Origin: Diploptera punctata
Lineage: Eukaryota; Arthropoda; Insecta; Blattodea; Blaberidae
Assembly (NCBI GenBank): GCA_030220185.1
Contig: JASPKZ010001603.1
Span: 248,001 to 312,000, forward strand
DNA: 64,000 nucleotides
Direction of reading: 5' to 3'
Shown here: positions 22,717 to 33,359 of the stretch, piece by piece
Layout of the letters: every line of letters starts with the position of its first letter
Numbering within the stretch: the stretch's first letter is position 1
Made by a program: the position numbers and the translations under genes
Notes under the pieces: generated by a model
What the model was told of the DNA's origin: nothing
Database searches by the model: none
What the model saw: the letters and a program-made list of their open reading frames with translations, nothing else

Positions 22717-23468
22717 CAGGTGTTGCAAAAAAAACACCAACGACAAGGAGGTGAGATGTAATATTGAGATATGTTGAACATTTTTAATAAGGTACCGAAT
22801 GTTCGGAAAGTATGCGTTTTCACACTATGGTTACTTAATTATGTCTCAAGATCAGTGTTAGTTCGAGGGATTTGAAGATTCATTACTTGACAGCACCTCA
22901 CAGGTACGGAACCTATGATACGTGGCTTCGTAAAGCAATGTGGCTGCAACAACGACGGAGCTCCATCTTACTTCCATGCCAATGTGAGGAGACATTTGGA
23001 TACCACGTATCCAGGTTGATGGATTGGCAGAGGGGGACCTGTCCCGTGGCCTCCGAGATCGCCTGATCTTAACCCTCTCGACTACTTTTTGTGAGGCGAC
23101 ATGAAACAGTATTTTTATTAGGTTTCAGTACAATCACGTATGAATCTTACAGCCCATATTCACGCTGCACAAACAATTCAAACGAGGCCAGGCGTATTTG
23201 AACAGGTGCGCCAATCACTATACCGCCGATGTAAAGCTCTGACAATGAGATGGGATGTGGATATTTTTGAAAACTTGATGTGTACTGTGACAGTATTGTC
23301 AAGTATTGAGTCTTGAAATCCAACTAAGGGAACTCTTGAGAAATTAGCCACTCATTGTGTGAAAATGAATAATTTCCGGACATTGATACCTTATTAAAAA
23401 TGATCAACATATCACAATATACCACCTCACCCTCACCTCCGTTGTCGTGGTTTTTTTGCAACATCCTG
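22717..23468 (+). mobile_element. Tc1/mariner-like element, internally deleted, plus
   Basis: TA-flanked (22715-22716 and 23469-23470). TIRs CAGGTGTTGCAAAAAAAACA and the complement of TTTTTTTGCAACATCCTG. The plus strand encodes a broken transposase C-terminus: WLQQRRSSI, then PRSPDLNPLDYFLWGDMKQ at about 23052-23110. That is the SPDLNPLD(Y/F)FLWG signature of IS630/Tc1/mariner DDE enzymes. It continues to RWDVDIFENL. The N-terminal half is missing. Confidence 0.85.
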
Positions 23469-23759
23469 TATATAAAACATAGTTTTATATTGAGTGGACT
23501 CTGTGGGTCAAAGCATAGATAAAGTCCTTTAGAAAATAAGATTACTGTTGCAATAGAATTTGTTGAACGGATCCAAAATGGAATGACGTTAGAAAACTGC
23601 AATAAAGGTTATAAAATATAAATATATGTAACATCGTTTAAAAATAAAATGGATATAAAAATTAAATTAATTCATAATGAGGTATGGGCCTATTGATCCG
23701 TTCCGCTCCCCGCTGCACAATATGTTGCAGATCGTCCTTCCGACGTCGTTTTGGTCTTC

Positions 23760-24656
23760 TTACATTTATTCAGGTCTATCATAAGGAAAATGTTAGTAGA
23801 AACACTTGCAATGCCCCATTTTGATTATTGTGACACTCTTTTTACAGACTTAAATATTATTTTCACTCAAAGACTTCAACATGTTCATAATTCTTGCACA
23901 CGTTTTGCTTGTGAATGTTCGCAAATTTGACCATGTTACACCGTCCCTGGAACAATTATCGTGGCTTCGTCTAAGAGGTCGTAGAACTATCCCTTCTCTA
24001 TAAAATACTTCATACATCACCTAATTATTTACCATGCGCCGCTTCATCAGACTATCCAACACACATAATCTTGACATTTGATCCCATCAGCACATTGTCC
24101 TTTATATCCCTCCCTCATCACACTGTGTATTATTCATTATCTTTTACAGTCTCACTTGCCAAAACATGGAATTCCCTTCCGCCCTATGTCAGAGACTGTC
24201 AAACTATAACATCCTTCAAAACAAACTAAAGAATTATTTAATAACAAACTAACTTATACACCTCACTGATAGTATTCTTTAAACAATTAATAAATTAAAT
24301 TTTGTATGAAAATAATATTAAGATTAATGAATATTTTCATTTGCTAAAATATTGTATAACTGTAAAATTAGTTTTCTATATCTCATTATTTTTCTTTGTT
24401 TTTTATATACATTAGACAGGAACAATTTAATATGTCTTGCTTGTATAGATTTTATTGTTAGTTTTAGTCTTAATCTTAACTATCATTAATTGGTTGTATT
24501 ATAGATCATAACATAATAGATATTATCTTTTTGATCAAATTTAATATTTAATATTAGAGCCAATTGTGATTGTTATATTCTGATGTAATATTTGTTTGTC
24601 CTGGTGAGTGGAAGAGAAGGCCACATGGCCTTAACTCTACCAGGCTAAATAAATAA
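23760..24656 (+). mobile_element. LINE 3' part
   Basis: Same family as 31745-33113. Broken frames read IRKMLVETLAMPHFDYCDTL and later WNSLP. The 3' end GAGTGGAAGAGAAGG, GGCCTTAACTCTACCAGGCT and AAATAAATAAATC matches that copy. 5'-truncated and full of stops. Confidence 0.75.
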
Positions 24657-25014
24657 ATCTAAAATCTAAAGTATCTGTTTTGATAAACAATTATTAGGCA
24701 TTCTTTGTACATGTTCAAAGAACATGTAAATTAAATATATTAATTAACTATAGCAAATGTACAGCTCAGGTTTCCACTGTGTGATGCATGTTTTAAAATA
24801 TCTTATTGTACTCTCATAGGATCATTTTTATAACATTTTGAATGTATTTCAAATTATTCTAATTATTAAATATAATGTTGAAGTGTGTGTATGTACTGCA
24901 TTGGTGTGAGAGCCATATTATTTTTCAGCCATTTTCTTTCTCTGTTCCAAATGTAGACAACACATACTCAGAAAATATACTTATTGACAATTAATATACA
25001 ATTATAGAATATTC

Positions 25015-25260
25015 ACCTGAAAGGTCCGTCTCCTCAACTTAATTAATCATTTAACTGTAGCGCTTTCGGGACTTGTCCCATCATCGGCAGGATTCAAAAC
25101 TGGTGTTTCACTGAAGATCTGGTAGAGGGGGTTGCATGTATTGGGTTCGTTTTCGTTTATCAGGCTGTCGTTGTGAGCTGCTTTCATGATTTCCATCTCT
25201 TCGAGTACGTCATTCTTTTTTAAATTTTTCCATCCTCTGATAAAATTCTAAAGACTATCA
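25015..25260 (-). mobile_element. PLE 3' end fragment
   Basis: CTCAACTTAATTAATCATTT at the outer end and a motif at 25040-25085 on minus: CCGATGA, stem GGGAC/GTCCC, GAAAG, then CAGTTA. It is hammerhead-like but with C for U at position 4 and no GAAAC...GUH pairing. The left arm of the hairpin at 47548 has the same variant. Confidence 0.55.
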
Positions 25261-25336
25261 GTCTTAACAACTGTGTACCTGCACGAATTATGTAAATAAT
25301 CAATTGAGTTGGTGTTTACTTGATGAAAATCCATTA

Positions 25337-25548
25337 CTTATTTAATTAAATAAAAATAAAACTTAGAGTTTTATTTGATTTTCATATTTATTAAGGTATA
25401 ATTTAGTTACAGCTGTTTCCGTACACTGTACCTTCTTCAGACATTCTTCGGTACAGTGTACCGAAACAGCTGTAACTAAATTATATCTTAATACATATGA
25501 AAATAAAATAAAACTGTGTTTTACTTTTATTTAATTAAATATGAATTA
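25337..25548. repeat. PLE-end foldback hairpin
   Basis: Left arm ATTTAATTAAATAAAAATAA ... GTTACAGCTGTTTCCGTACA; right arm GTGTACCGAAACAGCTGTAA ... TTTATTTAATTAAAT. Arms are about 95 bp with a loop of about 20 bp. A hammerhead-like core sits next to the loop in the left arm. Confidence 0.85.
25408..25440 (-). ncRNA. hammerhead-ribozyme-like motif
   Basis: On the minus strand: CTGAAGA (25440-25434), stem II GTAC/GTAC with loop AGT, GAAAC (25419-25415), AGCT, GTA (25410-25408). The first pairs of stem I (U-A, G-C) also fit. The mirrored plus arm keeps GAAAC and GTA but lacks CTGAAGA, because the dimer junction falls there. Confidence 0.55.
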
Positions 25549-25554
25549 TGTAAA

Positions 25555-26190
25555 ATTTAAAAATACCGATTTTATTTGAAGAGGAAAATATATGCCTTGG
25601 CGGGGATTTGAACCCAGGAACTTTAGCTGTATACTCTAATGCTCTGCCAGTGAGCTATCCAAGACCTACAATCTAAATGCAATTTTTTCTCTTGTGCATA
25701 TAAATTCCCTTCAAATATAGTTTGACCAATTAGAAATGTTAAATTTATATTAAAAACATCGAAAGAAGCTCTGCTGGCTTTATAAAAGTAAAGTTAAATT
25801 TCCATTAATAGTCTTCATAAATAAGTCGCCATTCGCGTGTTGAGCAACAGTTCGCAAGCCTTTGGCACTCTCGTGACCCATCATACCATCGGAATAATGT
25901 AACTCCACCTTACAGGTGTCCCAACCTAAGAAATGGATTACAATTCTGCCAATGCAAGGGGAGAAAGCCAGAAGTGTCATAAAATATATTAGACAAAAAA
26001 ATGTAGGTATATAAGAAAATTTTGCGTTTGGATTGTAGGCCTTGAATATCTCAGTGGCAGAGCATTAGCGAATAAAGCTAGAGGTCCTGGGTTTAAACCC
26101 CTGCCTAGGTGTATATTTTTCTCTTTAAATATAATTTGACATTCGATGAATAATATTAAATTTATAATAAAAACATCGAAAATAATAATA
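25555..26190. mobile_element. tRNA-like SINE family D, two heads facing outward
   Basis: A minus-strand tRNA-like head at about 25597-25672 (GGGGATTTGAACCCAGG) and a plus-strand one at about 26041-26113 (GGTCCTGGGTTTAAACCCCTG) flank a 370-bp middle. That middle (CATCGAAAGAAGCTCTGCTG) also follows the tRNA-like unit at 45930-46084. Tails TTTCTCTTTAAATATAATTT are typical of this family. Confidence 0.65.
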
Positions 26191-26338
26191 CAGTATTATG
26201 TTTGAAAACATAATAAAATAGGCATAAAACCTAAAATATTAGGTCTATTTGTTACTTATGTGGTGTTACTCAAATATATGGTACAAATAAAATGGATATA
26301 CAAATCTTCTTGTATCTTGTGTGCCCATGTATCTCTTA

Positions 26339-26846
26339 ACAGAGATTTAGGCGCTCTTCCCCTACAGGGAAGAATTTGAATCATACTAATTTAGTTACAC
26401 TTGTTTTCGTATAGATGTCATTTTGAGTGGTCCGTGGTCAGCGTTCCGCCTCATACTGACATCTAGGAAACCAAGGTAGTACTAGGACGGGAAAATTTGG
26501 TAAATTTTGCATAGAGGCCTTTCATTCAGGCTTAAGGATCTTTTACGAGCCTGAAAATCTTTAGACTCGGGACCCACGGCTTAAAGTCGCTCCTAGAGGA
26601 CTTGCTCCTTAAATTTTTTCCGTCCTAAAGAAGAAATAAACGTGGCAGACCAAGATGGAAATGGAAAACCTACGTCATAACGATAATGGATGGTAGGAAT
26701 GATAGAGATAAATGGAAACTGAAGACGGCAAACCTATAAGTGGGGGAAAGCCTGAAGAAGAAGAAGAAAAATCCATCGACCCCGGCCGGGTTTGAACCCG
26801 GGACCAGAGGCAAGGAGCATAACCACTAGTTCACCGCGGCCGTTGT
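26339..26846 (-). mobile_element. SINE family B with a LINE-tail insertion
   Basis: Matches 14859-15218 end to end (AGAGATTTAGGCGCTCTT at left, CCGGCCGGGTTTGAACCCGG head at right) but is interrupted at about 26628-26769. The insert reads GRPRWKWKTYVI on plus and ends in (GAA)n, i.e. a short LINE 3' tail. Confidence 0.75.
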
Positions 26847-26879
26847 GCAAATCAATTCACAATTTATTTTAATTTAAAA

Positions 26880-27230
26880 AATTCATCACCATCCTTCATG
26901 GATTAGGTCTTTGCCTGTTCCGATCTCACATCTGTTCAGATCAGCGCTTTCGTGGTCTTCCTACCGACCTTCGCCCTCGGGAACAGGACTCTCGTCAATC
27001 GAGGAGAAGGCAACCTTCCAGGAAAAAGGGACCCCAACAGAAAAGCACCGGTTCTCCAGGTTGGGGGTTGTGCGTCGGGCTGGAAACCCACCACGTAAAA
27101 AGATCTTTCTCAAAAGTTACACGATTAAGCCGGACGGAATTAAAAAAGTTATGAGAGGAAATCAAACCACGAGTATTCAAAAATAGGAACCTGAATCCAG
27201 TAAACTAAACCACAAGGAAATTAAAGAATA
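26880..27230 (+). other. possible LINE-derived segment
   Basis: GC-richer than its surroundings. It has a 91-codon open frame (26911-27186) containing RFSRLGVVRRAGNPPRKK. The phrase CTCCAGGTTGGGGGTT recurs at 38600-38616, so it is dispersed. I suspect a LINE fragment and do not call a host gene. Confidence 0.35.
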
Positions 27231-27554
27231 GGTAATATAAAAGGAAATATTATAGTAGCAAGAAAAGAAATAGAAATTTTCATTATCAAAATGAATTTCG
27301 CTTTTCCTATATGATGTCGAAGTATGAAGTAACACTTGAGTGCTTCACCTTGGATCTCTGAGAAACGTCCATCAAAACTAAACACAGGGCATATATTTTA
27401 AAACACAACTTTCTCTGCTTGCTGTTACACTAATCAGAAATATCCATCTACATAACATCTAGAAAACTATATTTTCTGCACAGACTACAGTTTCGTCCAA
27501 ATCCACTAATTGATGAATTAGCCTAACTTAGTACGTCAGAGATGGAGTTCCTCA

Positions 27555-28330
27555 GATACGTTGCAGGATATACTCTAAAATACCATATTCCTTATGAAAC
27601 AATAAGGCCTTGAACTCATTTTTTTTTATCTAAATGAAAAAATACAAAGCTATAAACAAAAATGGCTTGAACATATTTTAAGAAGGGGCTCTTCTATACC
27701 CTGTCTGCTATTAAAGTGATCGTCGTCAAAACAAAACCATGTGACCTGCTCGCTTTTCATTGGTTATGGACATCGACGTACGCTGTAGAAGCAATAAGTA
27801 CGTGAAAAAAATAGTTCCCTTCATTAAACTAAAAATGTCCTCTGAATATACTTGTTATTCTTCGTGAATGAAAATAATAATATTCAAAACATACAAAATA
27901 TTCTAAAATATGCTTAATCAATAAAAAATAGTTTATTACATATGGGCGATGCATTTGAGACATACTTCAATCGATTCTCACGAAACAAATTGACGGAAAG
28001 TATCGAGTCTTCTGTTGCTGTGTCGTCATCTCCCTGTCAAAAGTGACAGTAATTGTGGCGCGAATGACGAAAGGATATTGCTTCTACAACGTATGTCGGT
28101 GTCCATAACCAATGAAAAGCGAGCAGGTCACATGGTTTTGTTTTGACGAGGATCGCTTTAAGAGCGAACAGGTTATAGGCTAACAAAACAAGCACTGTTG
28201 TGCCAGCCTCAAGGCTATAGAGATGTGGGACATCCTAAAAGACGATGGGAAGAAAACATTCTGAGAGCGGAACAGGCCGAGGACCTATCGTGAAGATGGT
28301 GATGATGATGATGATGATGATGCTGAACTT
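27555..28330 (+). mobile_element. LINE 3' part split by a MITE
   Basis: Broken frames read MEFLRYVAGYTL before 27710 and YRDVGHPKRRWEENILRAEQ after 28160, the usual LINE post-RT tail. The (GAT)n run at 28297-28322 is its 3' end. The two halves rejoin exactly at the TTAA of the MITE at 27715-28157. Confidence 0.75.
27715..28157. mobile_element. MITE with TTAA target duplication
   Basis: TTAA at 27711-27714 and 28158-28161 flank 443 bp. Inverted ends of about 80 bp: AAACCATGTGACCTGCTCGC and TTTTCATTGGTTATGGACAT at left, with their complements at right. Internal sequence is non-coding. TTAA duplications are typical of piggyBac-type transposition. Confidence 0.9.
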
Positions 28331-28559
28331 AGTCCACAAACCAACGTCCTGTCTCTGACGGGAACATATCAGTGTTATCGTCATAAACAAGGGGGTGGGG
28401 TTATATGCCACCATGTCACGTACATAAAGTCAACTCCTGGGAAAACACAATTTATTTGTTGTTGAAGTATGTGGATAATTGAAGTTTTATAAGAAATATC
28501 ACGTCGATGTTTACTTTAAAATAAAAATTAAATTATTTTTACCTCACCTTATAAGTAAA

Positions 28560-28772
28560 GTAAAGTGATCCCACAATAGGCCTCAGGAGGCCCTTGGGGT
28601 AGTAGGAGGTTAAGGCTGGTACTCATTTACGTTAGAGGCTGAGTCGACCCCAGGGCCATGGTGCCGCCAGAGGGTTTGGGTCAGTTTAAAAAATCCTCAC
28701 CCCAACGGGACTTGAACCCTCGACCCTCCGGCTTGTAGCTCAGTGCCTTAACCACTACGCTACGGCGTGCCC
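28560..28772 (-). mobile_element. tRNA-headed SINE, family C
   Basis: Minus-strand head at the right: GTAGCGTAGTGGTTAAGGCA (A box) and GAGGGTTCAAGTCCC (B box). The body ends AAGTGATCCCACAATAGGCC in the given orientation. A second copy, on plus, is at 44087-45102. Confidence 0.85.
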
Positions 28773-28864
28773 CACCTTACATTATATCCCGCCTTTTAAT
28801 TACACCGGTTTCAAAACTTGGCGGTTTCATCATCAGTGATTTTACAGCCGATATTCTGTCGTAA

Positions 28865-28909
28865 AATTACTGATGATGAAACTGCCTAGGTTTTGAAACC
28901 GGTGTAATT
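28865..28909 (+). ncRNA. hammerhead-like fold with a G at the cleavage position
   Basis: CTGATGA (28870-28876), stem II GAAAC/GTTTT (78-82 with 90-94), GAAAC (28895-28899), then GUG where GUH is required. Stem I is unusually good: AATTA (28865-28869) with TAATT (28905-28909). All core bases are present but G at position 17 should block cleavage. Confidence 0.5.
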
Positions 28910-29148
28910 AGACGTAGCGTGTGTTTTATTGGAAACCCCTTCTTTCCACGTTGGAAAGATGGAGATGAAAAGGAAGTTTTAAATTGTGGCCGCCTCTGGC
29001 ACAAATAATTGTTTTTACTAGCTCTTCACTTCAAAGCCATGAGCCACCACTGAACCTTACAGGAAAAGTCAGCTAGCAGGTACAGGCAGCTAGTGCAGGG
29101 GAAGGTACTATTCTCTGTTACAAATATATCAGTCTTCTAAATTATGTC

Positions 29149-29655
29149 CTAAATGTTCTTATCTGTCTTAAATATTTCCTCCTCCAAAGTATTATTGTCA
29201 TCCCTGTCAATAAAAAACGATTTTCTACCCCTTGTCACAAACTTAAATTTCATCTTCTTTAATAATATATGCAACGTCGACCACGAGAATTTAGGTACTT
29301 GTCTATCAGTATCGTAATCACCATTGCCATCATTATCGCTGTTTACTGCAAGCAGTATTTGGTCCAAGGTTTGTAGTTCGCGCCGATTAAAGAATTGATG
29401 CACTTTTGACCTTATAAATGATTTAGTGAAATTGTCATATTTGTCTAATAACGAAATTATTTTGCAGTTTTTCTTAGGACTTTTTAATGTATTTTCATTC
29501 AGTTTCGCCTCTCTTCTGATCCTGTACACACTAGCTATTCCCACTCCTGCCATTTTCGCTGCCGTTTCAGCCACCCTATTCAAATTCCAAGTAGGATTTT
29601 CAGATGATAGTATATTAAACAAATTAAGTACACATCTCCTCTCACCACTGTGCAA
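29149..29655 (-). pseudogene. DDE_3-type transposase, N-terminal part
   Basis: 168 codons from an ATG at 29655. The layout fits the N-terminal region of insect DDE_3 transposases: a first helix-turn-helix (VAETAAKMAGVGIASVYRIR), a second segment (YDNFTKSFIRSKVHQFFNRR, WSTLHILLKKMKFKFV) and then FIDRDD. It ends at a stop before any catalytic Asp. The open frame is clean over its whole length, so it is either recently truncated or used as a short DNA-binding protein. No splice donor was recognised at its end. Confidence 0.65.
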
Positions 29656-29726
29656 GGGTTTTCCTTTTTTATGTTATACAATGCTGTTATCAGCCATTAT
29701 GTTCAAATGTATACTGAAACTAAAGT

Positions 29727-29730
<4 letters not shown>

Positions 29731-29775
<45 letters not shown>
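29731..29775. repeat. (TA)n microsatellite
   Basis: About 45 bp of alternating TA, just upstream (minus-strand sense) of the transposase fragment start. Confidence 0.95.
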
Positions 29776-29780
<5 letters not shown>

Positions 29781-30152
29781 GACTCAAACGTTTAACTGTA
29801 TGTTTTCCTTATATATATCACACAATAACTGAGCACTAAGTATTACTAAATAAATAATTTTCTAAATATTTTTTTAAAAATGTATAAAAAACAATCTTTT
29901 AAACGCTAACTAAACACTTAATTCTACTAAATAAATTATGTATTAATTGAACAATCAAGACAATTCTAAAATCCACCACACTGTTAGAACTAAGAACAGT
30001 CTACTGAGAAAGACAAATGTTTTTTGTGCTGTCAATACAATGTCAGTACTGAACTACACTATTATAGTTCATGAGGGCTAACTTGTCTAGAATATTTTAG
30101 AAAGAGAAAGAGAGTATTCACCATTTTCTTTCTCACTCATACACATATCTCT

Positions 30153-30632
30153 TCACGGTGGGGCAGACACTCCCTGTAGTGAACATAGATCAGTGGTGGC
30201 ATTCCCTTCTTCTAAAGATTCTTCCTGACAAGTTTCTATGTCTTCATTTTCATCGTCGTCTGTATCGTCTAAATTTATTTCAAACCGATCACTAATTTCG
30301 TCCATTAAACCGTCTGCCTGCCAATATGACTCTTCAATCTTTTCAGTGTGTTCACACGCTCTTCTCCAATTTTCTGCAGTCACTTTTAACAGAGCACTCT
30401 GAACCAGCCGCCACTGACAAAAAATTACCTGACACAAAAGTGACTGGACGGAAGTGGGGGGTGGAGTTTTTCTAGCATTCCTAAGTAATTTCACAAGGGT
30501 AGCCCATTGTGTTTTGCGAAAGGTGGAAGAACAGTTCTCTAGACAAGGATAGCAGAAATCATGCCAACTTAATCCTCCTCCACTATAACAATAGATGGCC
30601 CTCCACCGGTCTGCCACCCCGCAAATTATCAA
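30153..30632 (-). pseudogene. DDE_3-type transposase, C-terminal-like part
   Basis: 159 codons on minus. The segment ENWRRACEHTEKIEESYWQA, DGLMDEISDRFEINLDD and an acidic end resemble the C-terminus of insect DDE_3 proteins (DWxxxCxHxxKIE..Y...DGLMD). The first 90 residues (SWHDFCYPCLENCSSTFRKT) are Cys/Trp-rich and not recognised. It lies upstream of the N-terminal fragment on the same strand, i.e. in the wrong order, so the two belong to different copies or a rearranged locus. Confidence 0.5.
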
Positions 30633-31129
30633 ACTAAAACTGTGTTTTGTATTATATTAGTTATAGAACTCTTAATATAAATTCAAAGTATAACAAAATA
30701 AGTCAGGAATTAAAAACTATATATCATTTTTTTAAAATCCTCTGACAAAAGGATAAATTATAATATTTTATTTTCTGATTTTCACAGCTTTGGGGGAGTT
30801 GGTTTATAACTGGTAACAGCCACATTCCTAGCTTTGACCATAGTTATTGTATGCACCCCTACAATAGTGTGGGTAGTAAAATGACGTCCCTTCTATCAAC
30901 TCCGGTGGCATAGTTTATAGATCAATATGGTTCATGTGCTGTCTCGCATATACTGACATTAAGACACTTGTCCCTAGGATGAAGCTCTAGCCGTTGTTTA
31001 GTCCTCTTCCTTCTAGGTCTTTTTGTATTGCCATTTCTTATTTTCGAAGTTCCGTGTTCTATGAGACGTCAGTGTATTGATTACAAAGTTAACCATGTAT
31101 TTGGAAATATGACCCTTTACATACACTTG
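30633..31129. other. non-coding stretch
   Basis: No gene or repeat recognised; a possible upstream exon of the minus-strand frame could not be identified. Confidence 0.35.
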
Positions 31130-31744
31130 ATTATAGGAAAGAAGCCAAGGAAGATAAACATGAGGATTTAAGATGAGGCCATTGAGCAAGTGGAGAGCTT
31201 CAAATACTTGGGTTGTATTATCAATAGTAACATGAACTGCGGTCAAGAAATAAAGCAGAGGATAGCAATGGCAAAAGAAGCTTTCAACAAGAAGAGAAAC
31301 CTTTTCTGCGGACCTTTGTCAAAAGAATTGCGGAAGAGGCTAGTGAAATGCTTTGTGTGGAGTGTAGTATTGTATGGTGCAGATACTTGGACATTACGAC
31401 GGAATGAGGAAACGCGACTGAAAGCTTTTGAGAGGTGGGTATGGAGAAGAATGGAACATATAAAATGGACAGACAAAATAAGAAATAAAGATGTGCTAGA
31501 CAGAGTGGGCGAAAGAAGAACAATGCTGGAACTTATAAAGAAGAGGAAAAGAAATTGGAATGGCCACCGGCTTAGAAGAAACTGCCTGCTGAAGGATGCT
31601 CTAGAAGGAATGGTCAATGGAAACGAAGTTAGAGGCAGAAAAAGACATCAGATGATAGACAATATTAAAATAAATGGTTTGTATGCAGATATAAAAAGGG
31701 AAGCTGAGTTAAGGAAAGAGTTGAGAATGCTGAGTTTGCAGTGA
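31130..31744 (+). mobile_element. LINE, post-RT part, open frame
   Basis: The frame 31190-31744 reads FKYLGCIINSNMNCGQEIKQ, VLYGADTWTLRR, WRRMEHIKWTDK, NWNGHRLRRNCLL and VRGRKRHQMIDNIK. This is the standard C-terminal half of endonuclease-RT LINE proteins. Uninterrupted over about 185 codons, so relatively young. It ends at TGA 31742 and is joined directly to another LINE. Confidence 0.85.
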
Positions 31745-32802
31745 AAACCTGCTCTTGAGCAGTTCCTGGCGCTTGGTGAGGAAAGGGGTACCTCAAGGCG
31801 GCGTCCTCGCTCCTCTTCTCTCTTCGATTTATATTAATGACGTGACCAAGAAACTACAAAACTGCAAGCATTCTCTTTACGCCGACGACCTACAGATTTA
31901 CACACACTTTAGGCCTGACGAAATTAATGAATGTATTGACAAAGTAAACACTGACCTCAGGCATATATCTTTATGGTCCAGACAATATGGGCTGAAACTA
32001 AATGTAAACAAAACGCAAGCAATAATTATCGGACATCCAAGGCTATTACACCTCATAAACAATGGCAATATGCCGGCTGTCATATTAGATAATGAACAAA
32101 TTCCTTATACCGACGTCGTTAAAAACTTGGGATTTTACTTAGATTCTAATTTAAAATGGCATGAGCAAGTAAAACAAACATCTAAAAGGATCTTCTCCAT
32201 AATGCATTCCCTAAAGCGACTTAAACATTTTCTTCCTACAACTCCTTAAAAGAATTTTAATCCAAACTTTAGTGATGCCGCATTTTGACTACTGTGACGT
32301 TCTACTAACTGACATAAGTGACGGATTGTCGGACAAACTGCAGCGTGTCCATAATATGTGTATCAGATTCATATTTAATGTTCGAAAATACGATCACATT
32401 TCTCCATTATTCCACGAATTGTCATGGCTACATCTAAAAGAGAGAAGAAAATCGCACTGTCTAATTCTCCTATTTAAGATCCTACATACCTCGATTCCCA
32501 ATTATTTATCATCCCGTTTCCAGTATCTATCCTCAAACCATAACTTAAACACAAGATCACAACATAGTCTCTTACTTAATATACCGCAACATAGGACATC
32601 ACATCACTCCATGTCATATACCATCTCCACTTCTCGCAACTGGAATTCCCTACCAGAAGAAATAAAGGGCTGCCGGACATTGGCATCTTTTAAAAGAAAT
32701 CTAAATTTATATTGCTCTAAACTCGACTTCATTATTATCCAGTGTAAGATGTATATATTAATTGGTGTTTCCCGTATAAGTATCATATTTATATTATTAT
32801 TA

Positions 32803-32867
<65 letters not shown>

Positions 32868-33062
32868 ATTATCGTATCATTATTGTTATTACCCTATAAA
32901 ATGTTGTTTGTACATGACATTTACATTGTTACATTTATTGTATCTTTTAACTGTTTATAATTAGTATAGTGTATATCTATATTTGTCGAATATTATTTGT
33001 ATTTGTACTGGTTGAGTGGAAGAGAGGGCCTTATGGCCTTAACTCTGCCAGAATAAATAAAA

Positions 33063-33113
<51 letters not shown>
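31745..33113 (+). mobile_element. LINE, RT palm to 3' end
   Basis: 5'-truncated. 31755-32249 reads VPQGGVLAPLLSSIYINDV, LYADDLQIY (catalytic YADD intact) and NLGFYLDSNLKWHEQV. One frameshift near 32245 leads to 32272-32700 (MPHFDYCDVLLTD, ISTSRNWNSLPEEIKG). The 3' UTR has a (TTA)n run at 32795-32865, then GAGTGGAAGAGAGGGCC and a terminal (TTA)n at 33062-33113. A single frameshift separates it from an intact frame. Copies of its 3' end are at 23760-24656 and about 50895-50965 (minus). Confidence 0.85.
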
Positions 33114-33116
<3 letters not shown>

Positions 33117-33359
33117 ATGAACATACACTTGATGCTACTCTTACTACAGTTTTTTGTATCCATAAATGAAACTGAACTCCTGCCAACAATACATTTGAAT
33201 GCTATACTCTCACGAGCTAAGTTCCAGTTGTAATGTAAACAAACCTGATGTATGACTGAATTTTCATTGATCGAATAACTGCTTCACCTTTAAGCGTGTA
33301 ACAATATGTTGTTCGGTCTCTAACACTCGAAATAAAGTAGATATATATTTATAAGGAAC

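Larger units (their letters stand above)
28487..28915. mobile_element. PLE-end hairpin interrupted by a SINE
   Basis: A degenerate leader at 28487-28510, then TTACCTCACCTT at 28545. A SINE (28560-28772) follows, then the hairpin proper: AATTACACCGGTTTCAAAAC at 28798 and its complement GTTTTGAAACCGGTGTAATT at about 28890-28909. Confidence 0.75.

Noticed and set aside
25040..25085. Hammerhead (CCGATGA, GGGAC/GTCCC, GAAAG)
   Set aside because: U4 is C and the GAAA is followed by G with no GUH pairing; it looks like a decayed or different motif, so it is not listed as a ribozyme.
29650..29839. Plus-strand frames rich in Tyr-Ile
   Set aside because: They are translations of the (TA)n microsatellite.
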